Below, one piece after another: positions 43,381 to 52,715 of a stretch of 64,000 nt of DNA. The first letter of the stretch is position 1, and each line of letters starts with the position of its first letter. Source of the stretch: Prorocentrum cordatum (taxonomy: Eukaryota; Sar; Dinophyceae; Prorocentrales; Prorocentraceae); contig CAUYUJ010009380.1 in NCBI GenBank assembly GCA_963575745.1, positions 52,501-116,500 on the forward strand. Direction: 5' to 3'. Made by a program: the position numbers and the translations under genes. The notes beneath the pieces were generated by a model. That model saw only the letters and a list, made by a program, of their open reading frames with translations. It had not been told where the DNA came from and searched no databases.

Positions 43381-43569
43381 GGGGGGGCGTAGCTGGGGGA
43401 ACCGCGGGGCGGATGCTGGGGGAACCGCCCGGGGCGGTGTGCACTGCCCGGCCCTTTTAAGAGAGAGAGTAAGAGCCCTCTAGGCAGAGCCTAGGTATGG
43501 GAACAATACATACAAACATACATGTGTAAAAACTATGTGTATTCATATATGCAGATACACAGACATGCG
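43381..43569. other. Spacer, no gene
   Basis: A short GGGGAACCGC repeat pair and an AT-rich CATACA stretch. Confidence 0.4.
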
Positions 43570-44545
43570 TGCAACAAATAACTTCGCAGCCCGCAAATCC
43601 AACAAAAAGACGCTTGCGCGTGCGCTCCTGCAAATCCCTGAGAACAACACGTTTCCGTCGTTGTTCTCCTCCTTCTCCCAATCATAATTTGCAGAAAAGG
43701 CCGCCCAACGGGCTCCGCGCGCGCTTGTTGTAGTCGTTCTAACGCCATTGCGCGCGCGCCGTCGGGGGAAGCCTCTGGGAAGCGTTGACGAAGTGCACGC
43801 GTGCGCGTCGCCGTGCGCACGCGCCGAAATACGTCGAACACTTCTGCGTTCCGCAACGACTGCAACGCCGAGTGCCCATCGCGCGAAAACACACGCGCAC
43901 ACACGCACACGCGCGCGCGCATAGTTTCGCAACGCCACTCGTGAAACAAAAAAAAGAAAAGGGCGCAATCGCGCTCTTGCGAATTCTGAAGACAACCGTC
44001 GGCATTTCGCCAAACTGGCCTCTCGCGCCGCGCGCCGACATCGTTCGCGCGCCCGCGCGCGCGGGCTGGGGGGGGGGCGGCATCCGTGTCAAATAGTACC
44101 ATGCAGGCCACTCTCGCGCGCCCGCCGCGCGCGCCGAACTCTTTCCAATGCCTTCATCGCCGACGCGAAGGCGCCGTCATCGTCGCTGGCGCGCTCCGCG
44201 TCGGCGCCCGCGCTGGACGCGCCTTCGTCGTTGTCGACGTAGTCACCATCGCTGCAATCACCATCGCGTCCACCGTCGTCAACGTTGCCATGCTACCGCG
44301 CCCGCCAAAGTCACCGACTCGCAGCGCAGCGCCCGCTGGGAAATGCCGCGCGGCCAGCGCCGCCGCGGCCGCGTCGGTCGCGCCAAACTAGCTGGCCGCT
44401 GCGCGCGCGAGCATGCGCGGGCCAGCGCGGCCGCAGAGATGCACCAGCCAACGTAATGCACTCATCGACGTCGCCTCGGCACGGGCCATGAAAACCAAGT
44501 TGCGGGTGGGCGGGTGGGGCGATTGCGCGAGCAGTGGGGTCGAAA
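43570..44545 (+). repeat. CG-rich composite dispersed repeat, copy D
   Basis: Modules as in copy A. The conserved frame ends SVAPN-stop at 44391 and AAGTTGCGGGTGGGCGGGTG is present. The C-rich end module is missing, so this copy is truncated on its right. Confidence 0.75.
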
Positions 44546-44589
44546 CATTCAGGTTCGGCAATGTGAATTGCAACGCGTAGATTGCGCGA

Positions 44590-44880
44590 CGTTGAGTGCA
44601 CAACGCAGATTGCACCGCATTAGTGGCGCACCATAGACGGTTCAATCTATACTGAACCACTGATACGGCGAAGCATCGATTGCACCACATAGCTCGCACT
44701 CCCTATGCTGCCCAGCATGCGTCGCACAACCTATATATTGCGCAGCATCGGTGGCACCATGCATACATAATTCACAACCTAGATTTCTCCACATGGGTTG
44801 CACACCATAGATTGACACACGCTGTTTGGGGCCCGGGCTGGCGAACACCTGATATTGCACATGCTGGCTGAATGGCCACA
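44590..44880 (+). repeat. Degenerate TTGCACCACATAG repeat
   Basis: Irregular 18-25-bp repeats containing GATTGCACC, GGTTGCACACCATAG and GCATCG. A related block lies at 52430-52700. Confidence 0.6.
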
Positions 44881-45160
44881 CTTGCAGGAGTTCCTGGGAT
44901 GTGTCGCGTGCCTTCAAGGGTTTCCCTCATGACGTTTTCAGAAATCATACGGCGTAACGACGGGCTCAGAGGATGCCAAGATGGCCCCAAAACGGTCGAA
45001 TGCGCAATCCACCAACCATTCGGCGTGTGGAAGACGCTGTCGTGGTCGTCATCGTCGCCGTCGTCGTCCTCGTCGTCAGTCCCAACCCGCCGGGGGGCGG
45101 GGTGGGCGTGGGGGGGGTCGGGGGGCGTGAAGGGGGCGGGTGGTCAGAATACAGCCCCCT

Positions 45161-45433
45161 GATAAAATTGGCCTCCAGCGTCAATTCAGTGATTTCACGG
45201 AGAAGCGACAAAGACTGTTGCCATTGACTGCGTTTTCGGCGCGCGCTGACAAGATCAATGTAGAGACGGTGGCTTTCTTTCGTGCGTGCCTGACGTGCTT
45301 TCTGGAAAACGCGTAGCGCTACGATCCACTGAACCTTTCTCCCGTGTGTCTTGATGGTCGCTTTTTCAAAAAGGGAACCTCGCGAACATTCGAAATGGCC
45401 ATCCAACATCCACTCGGGGATCTCTTTCGGCAC
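45161..45433 (-). CDS. PPR-type protein, N-terminal exon (copy 1)
   Basis: Reads VPKEIPEWMLDGHFECSRGS, then HGRKVQWIVALRVFQKARQA, then the PPR-like SHRLYIDLVSARRKRSQWQ and SLSLLREITELTLEANFI. Each PPR is a helical hairpin of about 35 residues that usually contacts one RNA base in organellar transcripts. The conserved part ends at ANFI near 45161 and runs into a GC-rich stretch, where copy 2 continues ICSTGISVCRKG, so this copy is either spliced here or truncated. The usual ACEKG has become ARRKR. An in-frame TGA lies just upstream, so the true start is the ATG of WMLDG or a previous exon. Confidence 0.7.
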
Positions 45434-45500
45434 TTGAACGGCTCATCGACAGCAGCACCTATTGCCCTGTTTCTGGGGGCCTCCCTAACAGACGGACGAG

Positions 45501-45521
45501 CTGGACCAAAACGGCTGCGGA
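45501..45521 (-). other. Spliced-leader-like sequence upstream of PPR copy 1
   Basis: On the minus strand it reads TCCGCAGCCGTTTTGGTCCA, matching the dinoflagellate leader at about 16 of 22 positions. It lies about 70 nt upstream of the PPR frame. A paralogous site exists at 56841-56861. It could be a decayed leader relic or coincidence. Confidence 0.35.
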
Positions 45522-45929
45522 CCCCAGCTTGCCTATGGGGGTTCCTCGTTTGATTGGTGCAGAGGGGCGCTCCCTGGTAGAACCTGAGAGGCCGCGTCCT
45601 CGTGACCTGGAGCGCAGGTCCGCCAGCCCTGTTGGCGTGAGGAGACGACTGCCTGCCTCCTGTGGCCCTTCTGAAGCTCTTCCCTCATTCACGTTTGGCT
45701 ACCTTGGGGCCTCCTTCTTCTCGCGAGCGCACGCCAGCCCAAGGAAGACCGGGAACACTGTCGTAATCGAGTCGAAGAGAAGTCCCCTTCCTTCCCCGCC
45801 AAGGAAGGACCCCCCCCGTCCTTGCTGCGCGTACGCCTCGGCATCACGCGCAGCGCAGCTCAGAATCCAAGCCTCCAGTACGCCACACGCACGTCCTAAG
45901 ATATCTCAGGGGCATGTACTGGCGCCGTC

Positions 45930-46240
45930 TTGAAGGTCTCTTGGGCCCTCCTGGAGGCCCCAGGGGAGGCCCCAGGGGCTGGCGAAAGAGGCCCACCCCA
46001 TGAACACAACAGTAGTTCCCCAAAATATTCCAACACGTTCACATGTTCTGTCTAACTAGCGTCCACGACTGCCGCAGATACCTCCCCTAGACGGCCCAAG
46101 AGGCTCCCAAGAGGCTCCCAAGAGCCACCCCAGAGGCAGCCAAACCAGCCCCAAGGAGGCCCACAAAAGAGCGCGACAACTGGGAGCCTCCCGTCCAAGA
46201 TGGACCCAAGACTCCCCAGAGGTCTGCAAACGACCCCCAC
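45930..46240 (+). repeat. CCAAGAGGCTCC minisatellite in duplication copy 1
   Basis: Degenerate CCCAAGAGGCTC repeats; the related tract in copy 2 is at about 57715-57900. Confidence 0.6.
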
Positions 46241-46440
46241 GAGTTCCCCGAGAGGCATCCAGGAGTCCAAAGCCACGTGGTGGAGCCGATTAGAAGCCTG
46301 CAGAAGCTCTTCAAGAGCCGCCCACAAAACCACCCAATGGTCTCTTCTAGCGAAATTCAAAGGTTCCCCAAAGGCGCCTGGTTGACGCCAGCACGGTGTC
46401 GGGGTGGGCCGAATTACCTCATACAATGTTTCAAAGCAGT

Positions 46441-48090
46441 CAGGGCCCCACAAACGCGCTACCGCCCGAAGGAAATCGAGCAATGCCGCAATCAGATCAA
46501 AATTAATTCTTCCGTTTACCCCTTTCATCCGTCCCACTCCCACATCTTCCGTTCTTGATGATCAAGCTTCAGGGCCGGCGAAACCAATCACAACGTCTTT
46601 ACACTGCCATGCTGTGCCATGATATGCTGCGCCAAGACATGCAATGACATTGTTGGGCTGATCCAGTGTCAAGGCTATGCTATGACAACAGCTTGATGCG
46701 TATAGCTCATAGAATAATCACCTTTCGAGCGACAGGGAGGTTGGTGGTGATGGTGGTGGTTGGTGGGTCGGGGGGGGGTCAGCTGGCGGTTTGCGTTTGG
46801 CACCCAATCGTGTTTGTACTCGTTGTCTGTCTTGACCTTGCTATCTGCCGATCTCGCAACCCACCCGCCGATCTCAAGATCTATCGCTCGACCGCACGGT
46901 CTGCCCTTTGATCTCGCGGCCTATCTGGCGACATGTGCCGAGATCTATTCCTATCGGCCTATCGGTCTGACGAGCTCCGAGAGAGAGAGAGAGAGAGAGA
47001 GCCTGTGGCACCAAAACCAAGGGGGAGGAACCTCCTTGCCTACCCCCCCCTTCGGGCGCCCTCGTTCCGAACCCAGCTACAATCGGAATTAGGCCAGAAA
47101 CAGATCCCTCAAGGACACGAGACCCTCCGTCCGCCGAAACAAAACACCCAAAGGTACCATCCAACAAACACGAAGAACATTAGGGCACCCTCCCCGAACC
47201 GACCTCGATCTTATAGCTCGGTCCGACTGTACCCTCTCCCTCCCTTGTTCCAGCTCGCGGAAGCCATCCACTGCCCCAGTAGGGGTTCCCCGTCCTGAAG
47301 CCCCCCCCACCTCCAACGATCCTTCTCCGAGCGCGGAAGCTGCACCCCTCCTCCCTTTGGACCTCCCAAAACGTTCTCTCCCCCCCCTCTCCCCCTCCCT
47401 CCCGCATCTTCTCCGGCCTGCGGATGCCAGCCCCCCTCCCCCCCCTTCCCCGAAAGGGCCTTCCCCCGAAGCCGCTCTCCTCCCTGGCCACCGCTTTCCC
47501 CTCCAGCTCCCGGAAACTGCCCTCCCCCCCCTCCCTCAGTCCTCAGAAATTGCCGCGGGACTCGGAAGAACTCGTCAAGAATCATCGGGAATTCATTGGG
47601 AACCGACGGAAGCCGCTGGGAATTTCGGGAAGCCAGGGGGAATCTGAAGGAAATGGAAAAAAGCAATGGTTCGACTCCTCTCGTCATTTGGCAGAGCATG
47701 CGAGCGGAAAACATACTACTCCACTGCACTCGTCACATGTCGGCGCGGGGAGTGGGGGGAGGGGGGGGGTGAATGCTTCTGTTTCGCGCGACGCGTGGCA
47801 TGGCAACGCACGGGGCCGCGGGGGCACGAATGCCTACACTTCTACTCGCCACTTGGCATCAGAAGGGGCGGACACGATCCAATCTACGCCGCTCGTGAAA
47901 ATGGCAACGCAGGGGGCACACAATCACTTAGCATTATATTGAACTCGTGTGCTCTACGCACGCACGCGCGCGCGCCCGTCCGCCCGCGCGCCCGCCCATC
48001 CGACGACGACGACGACGTCGACGACAATGACGCCGACGATGCCGACGCCGACGACACCCTTCTTGCTAATGTATGGTCGAAAGAGCTGGT
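46441..48090. other. No recognised gene
   Basis: Holds a (GA)n run at 46978-47001, a GGTGGTGATGG tract near 46745 and C-rich sequence at 47300-47560. ACGACGACGACG occurs at about 48002-48018. A GCATTATATTGAACTCG sequence at about 47930 resembles the 77-bp array tail. Open frames are unassignable. Confidence 0.45.
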
Positions 48091-48091
48091 G

Positions 48092-48215
48092 CAGACGAGA
48101 TCATGTTGTGCTTCAATTTCGCTTCCCGCATTTTGCCGAGCAGCGCGAGAGCCTGCTACCACTGTTCACCTTTCTCACACGCGCTGATCCCAGCGCTGTA
48201 ACTGACTAGGGCAGA
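48092..48215 (-). pseudogene. PPR exon remnant with nonsense codon
   Basis: Reads ALVSYSAGISACEKGEQW, then TAG at 48156-48158 where paralogues have Gln, then QALALLGKMREAKLKHNMIS. The repeat is otherwise complete. It is preceded by the GTGGACGG..GTCCAC boundary shared by the other PPR exons. The stop indicates a pseudogene, unless the base is a sequencing error. Confidence 0.75.
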
Positions 48216-48289
48216 CCTGTGGACTCCGTCCACGACATCAGCTCGACGTGGCGAGGGGTCTCTAGGCAAGCGCGGGGGGGTGCGGCTGC

Positions 48290-48372
48290 AGGGCCGAAAG
48301 GCAATCATGATGGCGTCGGGCTCCAGCTTGGCTTTCCACAACCACATCTCGCAGTGCAGCGCCAGGCCCCTC
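48290..48372 (-). pseudogene. PPR half-repeat remnant
   Basis: Reads LALHCEMWLWKAKLEPDAIM, the second helix and loop of a PPR. On its 5' side it is replaced by a CTCCTC microsatellite (48370-48425). Confidence 0.6.
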
Positions 48373-49372
48373 CTCCTCCTCCTGCTCCTTCTCCTCCTCC
48401 TCTTCCACCTTCTCCTCCTCTTTCGCTCGATTCTCCATGCCCTCGGTCGGCAATCGTCGATCCTACGACGACTCTCCCCAACAGAGAAACATCGAAGGCC
48501 CTCGGAGCGTCCAACATTGTTCTTTTGTGCCTTCGATATGCCGGTCGCCTCTCGTCCGCTCCCCCCCTCCTGGAAGCAATTCTGAGGCCACTTAGGGCTT
48601 CGTGGGGGCCGTTTGGGGATCTCTTGGGGCGTTTTTGCCTGCGATATGCCTGTCGCCTCTCGTCCGCTCCCCCGCTCCTGGAGGGAATTCTGAAGCCACT
48701 GAAGGCTTCGTGGGGGCCGTTTCGGAGCCTCTTCGGCCTTCTTTTGGGCCTCCCGGGGGGGCTCTTAGGGCCCTCTCGGGCCGTCTTGGGTGCCTCTTGG
48801 GCCGTCTTGGGGCCGTCTGAGGCCCGCCTCGGCGCCTCTTGGGCTGTCTTGGGCCGTCTTGGGCCGCTCCTGGGGCCGTCTTGGGTGCCTCTTGGGCCGT
48901 CTTGGGCGCCTCCTGGGCCGTCCTGGGGCCGTCCTGGGGCGTCTTGGGACCGTCTTGGGGCCCTCCTGGCCCGTCTTGGGGCTCTCTTGGGGTCCTCTTC
49001 GGCCGTCTTGGAGCGGTCTGGAAGACTTCTTGGGCCGTCTTGGAGCGTCGGGAAGCCGAAGAGGCGAGGAGGCCGAAAACATCGAAAAACACAACAGAAA
49101 TCGACGATTTCTGTCGCTCGGGGCCCTCTTGGGAGGCCTCTTGGGAGGCCTCTTCGGGCGTCTTGGACGCCTCTTGGGCCGTCTGGGGCGAATCTCGGGC
49201 GTCTTGGGCCCATCTTTAAGCGTGCCGGGGCTCTCCGGGGCCGTCTTGGGGGCTTCGGGGGGCCCTCTCGGCGTGTCCTGGAGCCTACCTGGGCGGCCCG
49301 GGGCGGCCCGGGGCCAGCCCGGGGCGGTTTCGGTGCATTGGGGCCTGCGCCCTTCTGGCACGCACTGGGCCC
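48373..49372 (+). repeat. CTTGGGGCC minisatellite with duplicated 90-bp block
   Basis: After the CTCCTC tract, 48535-48610 and 48645-48715 repeat CGATATGCCTGTCGCCTCTC. From 48720 to 49350 degenerate 11-12-bp repeats (GCCGTCTTGGG, CTCTTGGGCC) fill the space. Long open frames on both strands derive from this. Confidence 0.85.
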
Positions 49373-49379
49373 TGCAATG

Positions 49380-49512
49380 TAGTAGAGATGACGTCGGCCT
49401 CTAGTTTCGCCTCCCGCATCTCGCTGAGGAGTGCCAAAGCCCGCTGCCACTGCCCGCCCTTCTCGCAAGCGCTGTTCCCAGCATTGTAGCTGACTAGTGC
49501 TGACCAGTGGAC
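49380..49512 (-). CDS. PPR exon
   Basis: Reads ALVSYNAGNSACEKGGQWQ, then RALALLSEMREAKLEADVIS, one full 35-residue PPR. Past DVIS a further PPR start (YYIAGPSACQKG) continues in a shifted frame toward 49340, so a small indel or a splice site lies at 49375. The upstream boundary GTGGACGGTAGTCCAC is shared with other exons. Confidence 0.65.
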
Positions 49513-49880
49513 TACCGTCCACGTGATCCCACTTGCATGCAAAGTGAGGATTGCAACGCGAATGCGTGGTGCAGCTCATTTCTACGAGAACAACTGATCG
49601 CGACACGACACGGCAAACACAACGAATCATGGCGCCACAAGACATCAGATACGACAGACCTGTTCGCGACACGGAACTGTTGAGGAGCACGCTTGGACGC
49701 TCTCGACACGCTCCGACCAGCTGCGGAGTCCGCGTGGGCCCGTATCTTTGGCGTGCCCACAAACTGCGGAATCCGACCGGACCCAACCAGGGCCAACCAT
49801 TACGGGAACGATCAAATTATGGAAGTGAGGACTTTGCATACAAGCTTTCCCAGCACAGCAGAAGAGCAGATGCAACTCAG
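49513..49880. other. Unique intervening sequence
   Basis: No supported coding frame; probable intron or intergenic DNA. Confidence 0.4.
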
Positions 49881-49881
49881 C

Positions 49882-49952
49882 TGCCCAGATGCCGCTCAGC
49901 TACCAATATGCCGCTCAGCTACCAAGATGCCGCTCAGCTACCAAGTCGCTCA
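49882..49952 (+). repeat. 18-bp tandem repeat, four units
   Basis: ATGCCGCTCAGCTACCAA repeated with slight changes beside a PPR remnant. Confidence 0.85.
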
Positions 49953-50042
49953 GCAACGATAACACGTGAATGCCACGCTCGCTTTTCTCGCACGCGCCGA
50001 CTCCAGCTTGGTAGCTGAATAGAGTGTCCCGTGGATCAAACT
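49945..50042 (-). pseudogene. PPR remnant
   Basis: Reads LFSYQAGVGACEKSERGIHV and LSLLSDL, a PPR hairpin with the second helix degraded and the following residues replaced by the 18-bp repeat. Confidence 0.55.
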
Positions 50043-50059
50043 TACGGCCAGCAGATGAC

Positions 50060-50465
50060 ACAATCATTCTGAGGGCCGTCTTGGGCCGCCAAGGCGAGGA
50101 AGCCAAAAGCATTGCACATGTCAGGTGTTCCATGCTTGTGGTTGTCTTGGGGCTGACAAGCATGGGGAGGCCGTCTTGGGCCTCTTCTGGGCAATATTTT
50201 GGGGCACCCAGGGCTGGGGATAGCGCCTCGGAGCTCTTGGGCCATTTGGGCCTGTCCTGCACGATCTTGGGGGGGTCTCCGCCGGGGGCCTGTTGGGTCG
50301 GGGCCGTCTCACGGTTGTGCTGAAGCTGCCCCGGATGCCTCTTGGGCTCCCTGAGCCCCTCCGGGGGCCCTCTCGCAGTCCCCTCGTGGGCCGATCCTTG
50401 AGGCCTCTCGGCGGGCTCTGGCCCGGATGCCGCGGGTCCCAAAGTACCCGGCTCTCGCGCGCGCG
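50060..50465 (+). repeat. CTTGGGGCC-type degenerate minisatellite
   Basis: GGCCGTCTTGGGCC and related 10-12-mers fill the space between PPR remnants. No gene is seen. Confidence 0.65.
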
Positions 50466-50466
50466 C

Positions 50467-50525
50467 TGCATCAGAACAGGGGTGAAGCGAGGCTCCGGTC
50501 TCGCCTCCCACATCTCGCTCGGGTC
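50467..50525 (-). pseudogene. PPR half-repeat remnant
   Basis: Reads SEMWEARPEPRFTPVLM, equivalent to the SEMxEAxLEPDVI end of a PPR. Confidence 0.5.
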
Positions 50526-50885
50526 CCTCCAGGGCCGTCTTGACGCCTTCTCGGGGCCGCCTTGGGGCCAACTCAGGCCTCTTCTGAGCCATCTTGGGCA
50601 TTCCTGGGGCAGACTTGGGCCATATTGGAGGCTTCTTGGGGCACTCTGTGGGCAGTCTTGGGAGCCCACGGGGTCAGCCTGGGGCCCTGGGGTTCTTTTG
50701 AGGAGCTTCGAGGCCGCATGCCAATTTGTCTGTGGCCTCTCGTGGCGCCTTTCTGGCCCCCTGTTGGGGCCTGTCGTGGCTTCTTCAGGCCTCTTCGACT
50801 GTGTTGGGCTCCTCTGGGGATCTCTGAAGACGTCTCTGGGGTCGACTTGAGGCGCTCTGGGCCCGTCCCGGGAGTCTCCACGGGT
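50526..50885 (+). repeat. CTTGGGGCC-type degenerate minisatellite
   Basis: Imperfect 10-12-mers based on TCTTGGGCC and GGCCTCTT. No gene is seen. Confidence 0.65.
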
Positions 50886-50889
50886 GGTC

Positions 50890-50965
50890 TGGCCCCACTG
50901 GCCCGTTTGCCAGGCTGCCACAGCGGCCCTTTCTCGCACTCGTTGGTTCTGGCATTCTAGCCTGA
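50890..50965 (-). pseudogene. Decayed PPR remnant
   Basis: A frame reading NARTNECEKGPLWQPGKRA retains only the YNAxxxACEKG..WQ spacing. Weak. Confidence 0.35.
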
Positions 50966-51017
50966 GAAAACCTGTCTGGGCGTGCGATAAGCCTCTCTCC
51001 TCTCGTCCGGCCCCTCC

Positions 51018-51560
51018 CTAGTAGAGGCAAACTGAAGCCTCTCGGGGACTCTCGGGGACCGTTTGGGGTCCTCGTAGGGCTTCTTTGCGGCCCTCTTGGG
51101 CTTTCTTGGGCGTCTCTTGGGCCGTCTTGAGCCCTGTTGGGCCGTTTGGAGGCCGTTTGGCTCGTCTTGGGGCCGCTCTTGGGGCCCTCTTGAAATCCTC
51201 TTGGGCCGTCTTTGGGTCGTCTTGGGTGCCTCTGGACCGCCTGGGACGTCTTGGGCCGTCTTGGGTCTCTCTTGGGGGCCTCCTGGGGTGTTTTTGGGTA
51301 GGCAGAAGGGGGTGCAGGGCCGTCATGGACATTCTGAAGGCGGGGATAAGCGAGAATACCCAACTTGTAAGTTTTCGGGAGGGATTGGGCTTATTCGTGT
51401 CCTGGAGGCCCTCTTGGGGGTCATCTCGGAGCTCTCTATGGGCGTCTTGGGGGCCTCTTGGGCCGCCTTGGGGCTATCTTGGCCGTCTTGGAGCGCTCTC
51501 GGGACCATCTCGAGGTCGTCTTGGGGCCGTCTGAGGCCGCCCTTGGGCATCTTAAGACCC
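51018..51560 (+). repeat. CTTGGGCCGTC minisatellite
   Basis: Repeats of GTCTTGGGCC and CCTCTTGGGG adjoining the PPR exon at 51600-52019. Confidence 0.8.
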
Positions 51561-51599
51561 CCGGAACCGACGCGGAGCGCCACGGGGCCGGGAGAAGCC

Positions 51600-52019
51600 C
51601 CAAAAACCCTTCGATGCACAGGGCCTTCTGGCACGCGCGGGTGTCTGCATTGTAGAAGACATTGCGTCGGGCACCAACGTCACCCCCCACATCTCGCTGA
51701 GCAGCACCAGAGCCTGCTGCCACTGGTTGCCTTTTTCACAGGCGCTGATTTGTGCGCTGTAGCTGATGGAATCAAGCTCCAGCTTCGCCTCCCACATTGC
51801 GCAGTGCAACGCCATCGCCTGCTGCCACTGCCCGCTTTTCTCGCACGCGGTGACGCCAGCGCTGTAAGTGAGAACGTCCGGATCCACATTCGCATCCCGC
51901 ATGTCGTTGAGCAGAGCAAGAGCCCGCTGCCACTGCTCACCCTTCTCGCACGCGCTGACCGCAGCGCTGTAGCTGACCAGGGTGAGAACAACCAAAGCAG
52001 GCATATTTCCGTTGTCCAC
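51600..52019 (-). CDS. PPR protein exon with three repeats
   Basis: Three consecutive 35-residue PPRs: SYSAAVSACEKGEQWQRAL to VDPDVL; TYSAGVTACEKSGQWQQAM to LELDSI; SYSAQISACEKGNQWQQAL to LVPDAM. This is the typical dinoflagellate PPR form with ACEKGxQWQ in the first helix. Such proteins usually act in mitochondria or plastids on RNA processing or stability. No stops occur in the repeats. A fourth start (VFYNADTRACQKAL) follows in a shifted frame near 51640. It probably belongs with the exons at 54.1-54.5 and 56.4-56.8 kb. Confidence 0.85.
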
Positions 52020-52057
52020 GATACCTGCATTCTGGAAGAGACTACGCTGGAACGTGA

Positions 52058-52251
52058 GAGCGACTACAGGCCCGACCTAATTTTAGGTCGGGCCTGTCCC
52101 CCTACAGGAGGATTTTGGACGAAAAATGAAAATAGTCAAAACATACTCAAGAGATGCCAAACAATACTCAAAACATCGTCCCCAGCCTTCTTGTTTAAAA
52201 AATATGTTTGAAAATTCCCCCTGTAGAGGGACAGGCCCGACTCAAGCCCTG
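52058..52251. mobile_element. Small inverted-repeat element with nested hairpin
   Basis: ACAGGCCCGACCTAA (52066-52080) pairs perfectly with TTAGGTCGGGCCTGT (52083-52097). GTCGGGCCTGTCCCCCTACA (52088-52107) also pairs with TGTAGAGGGACAGGCCCGAC (about 52222-52241) with one difference, and pairing extends toward GAAAATTCC. The 110 bp between is AT-rich and non-coding. It is a likely MITE, perhaps with one terminus duplicated. No convincing target duplication is seen. Confidence 0.6.
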
Positions 52252-52279
52252 TTTGGCGGCGAGCGAGGGGGGAAGTGAG

Positions 52280-52430
52280 AAGGAAAAGGCCTTCTCAGAA
52301 GGCGGCGGGGCTTCTCAGAAACCCTCGAGCCTTCTGAAAAAGTGTTCGTGTCTTCCGGGGAGGCTCTGAAAACCGCTCAGAAGGCCGGGGGGCTTCCGAG
52401 CCTTCTGAGAAAGGCACCCTCGCTCGCCGT
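52280..52430 (+). repeat. CTTCTGAGAAGGC short repeats
   Basis: Imperfect copies of GCCTTCTCAGAAGGC, GGGCTTCTCAGAA and CCGCTCAGAAGGC. Each contains an inverted CTTCTGA/TCAGAAG. Confidence 0.6.
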
Positions 52431-52715
52431 CGACATGTGCACTGCATCACACATGGCGTGTACCACATACGCTGGGCCATGTAGCGTGCACCGCATGGCT
52501 CGTACCATGCAAATTGCGCCGTGCACCGCGTAGCTTGAAACTCACATAGCTTGCGCCACAAAGCTTGCACCACATGACATGCACGGCATACATTGCACAG
52601 CACAAGTTGCACTTCGAACGCGGCACCGCGCAGATTGCACTGCATAGGCTGCAGCGCACATGTTCCATATCGCACCACGGTGGTTGCCCCCCACGCAGCT
52701 TGCACATCCAGAGTG
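52430..52715 (+). repeat. Degenerate TTGCACCACATAG repeat (second block)
   Basis: GTGCACCGCATGGC, GCTTGCACCACATGACATGC and GATTGCACTGCATAGGC. Same family as 44590-44880. Confidence 0.6.

Larger units (their letters stand above)
44980..46440. repeat. Segmental duplication, copy 1 (PPR 5' region)
   Basis: Corresponds in order to about 56440-58045. Shared landmarks are the PPR first exon, GGCCATCCAACATCCA, CTCCCTGGTAGAACC, CTCGTGACCTGGAG, TCTTGGGCCCTCCTGGA, GCGTCCACGACTGCCGCAGA and CCGAATTACCTCATA. Copies differ by many substitutions and small indels. Confidence 0.8.

Noticed and set aside
48305-49786. Minus-strand open frame of 493 codons
   Set aside because: Most of it translates the CTTGGGGCC minisatellite; only short PPR pieces in it are real and they are listed separately.
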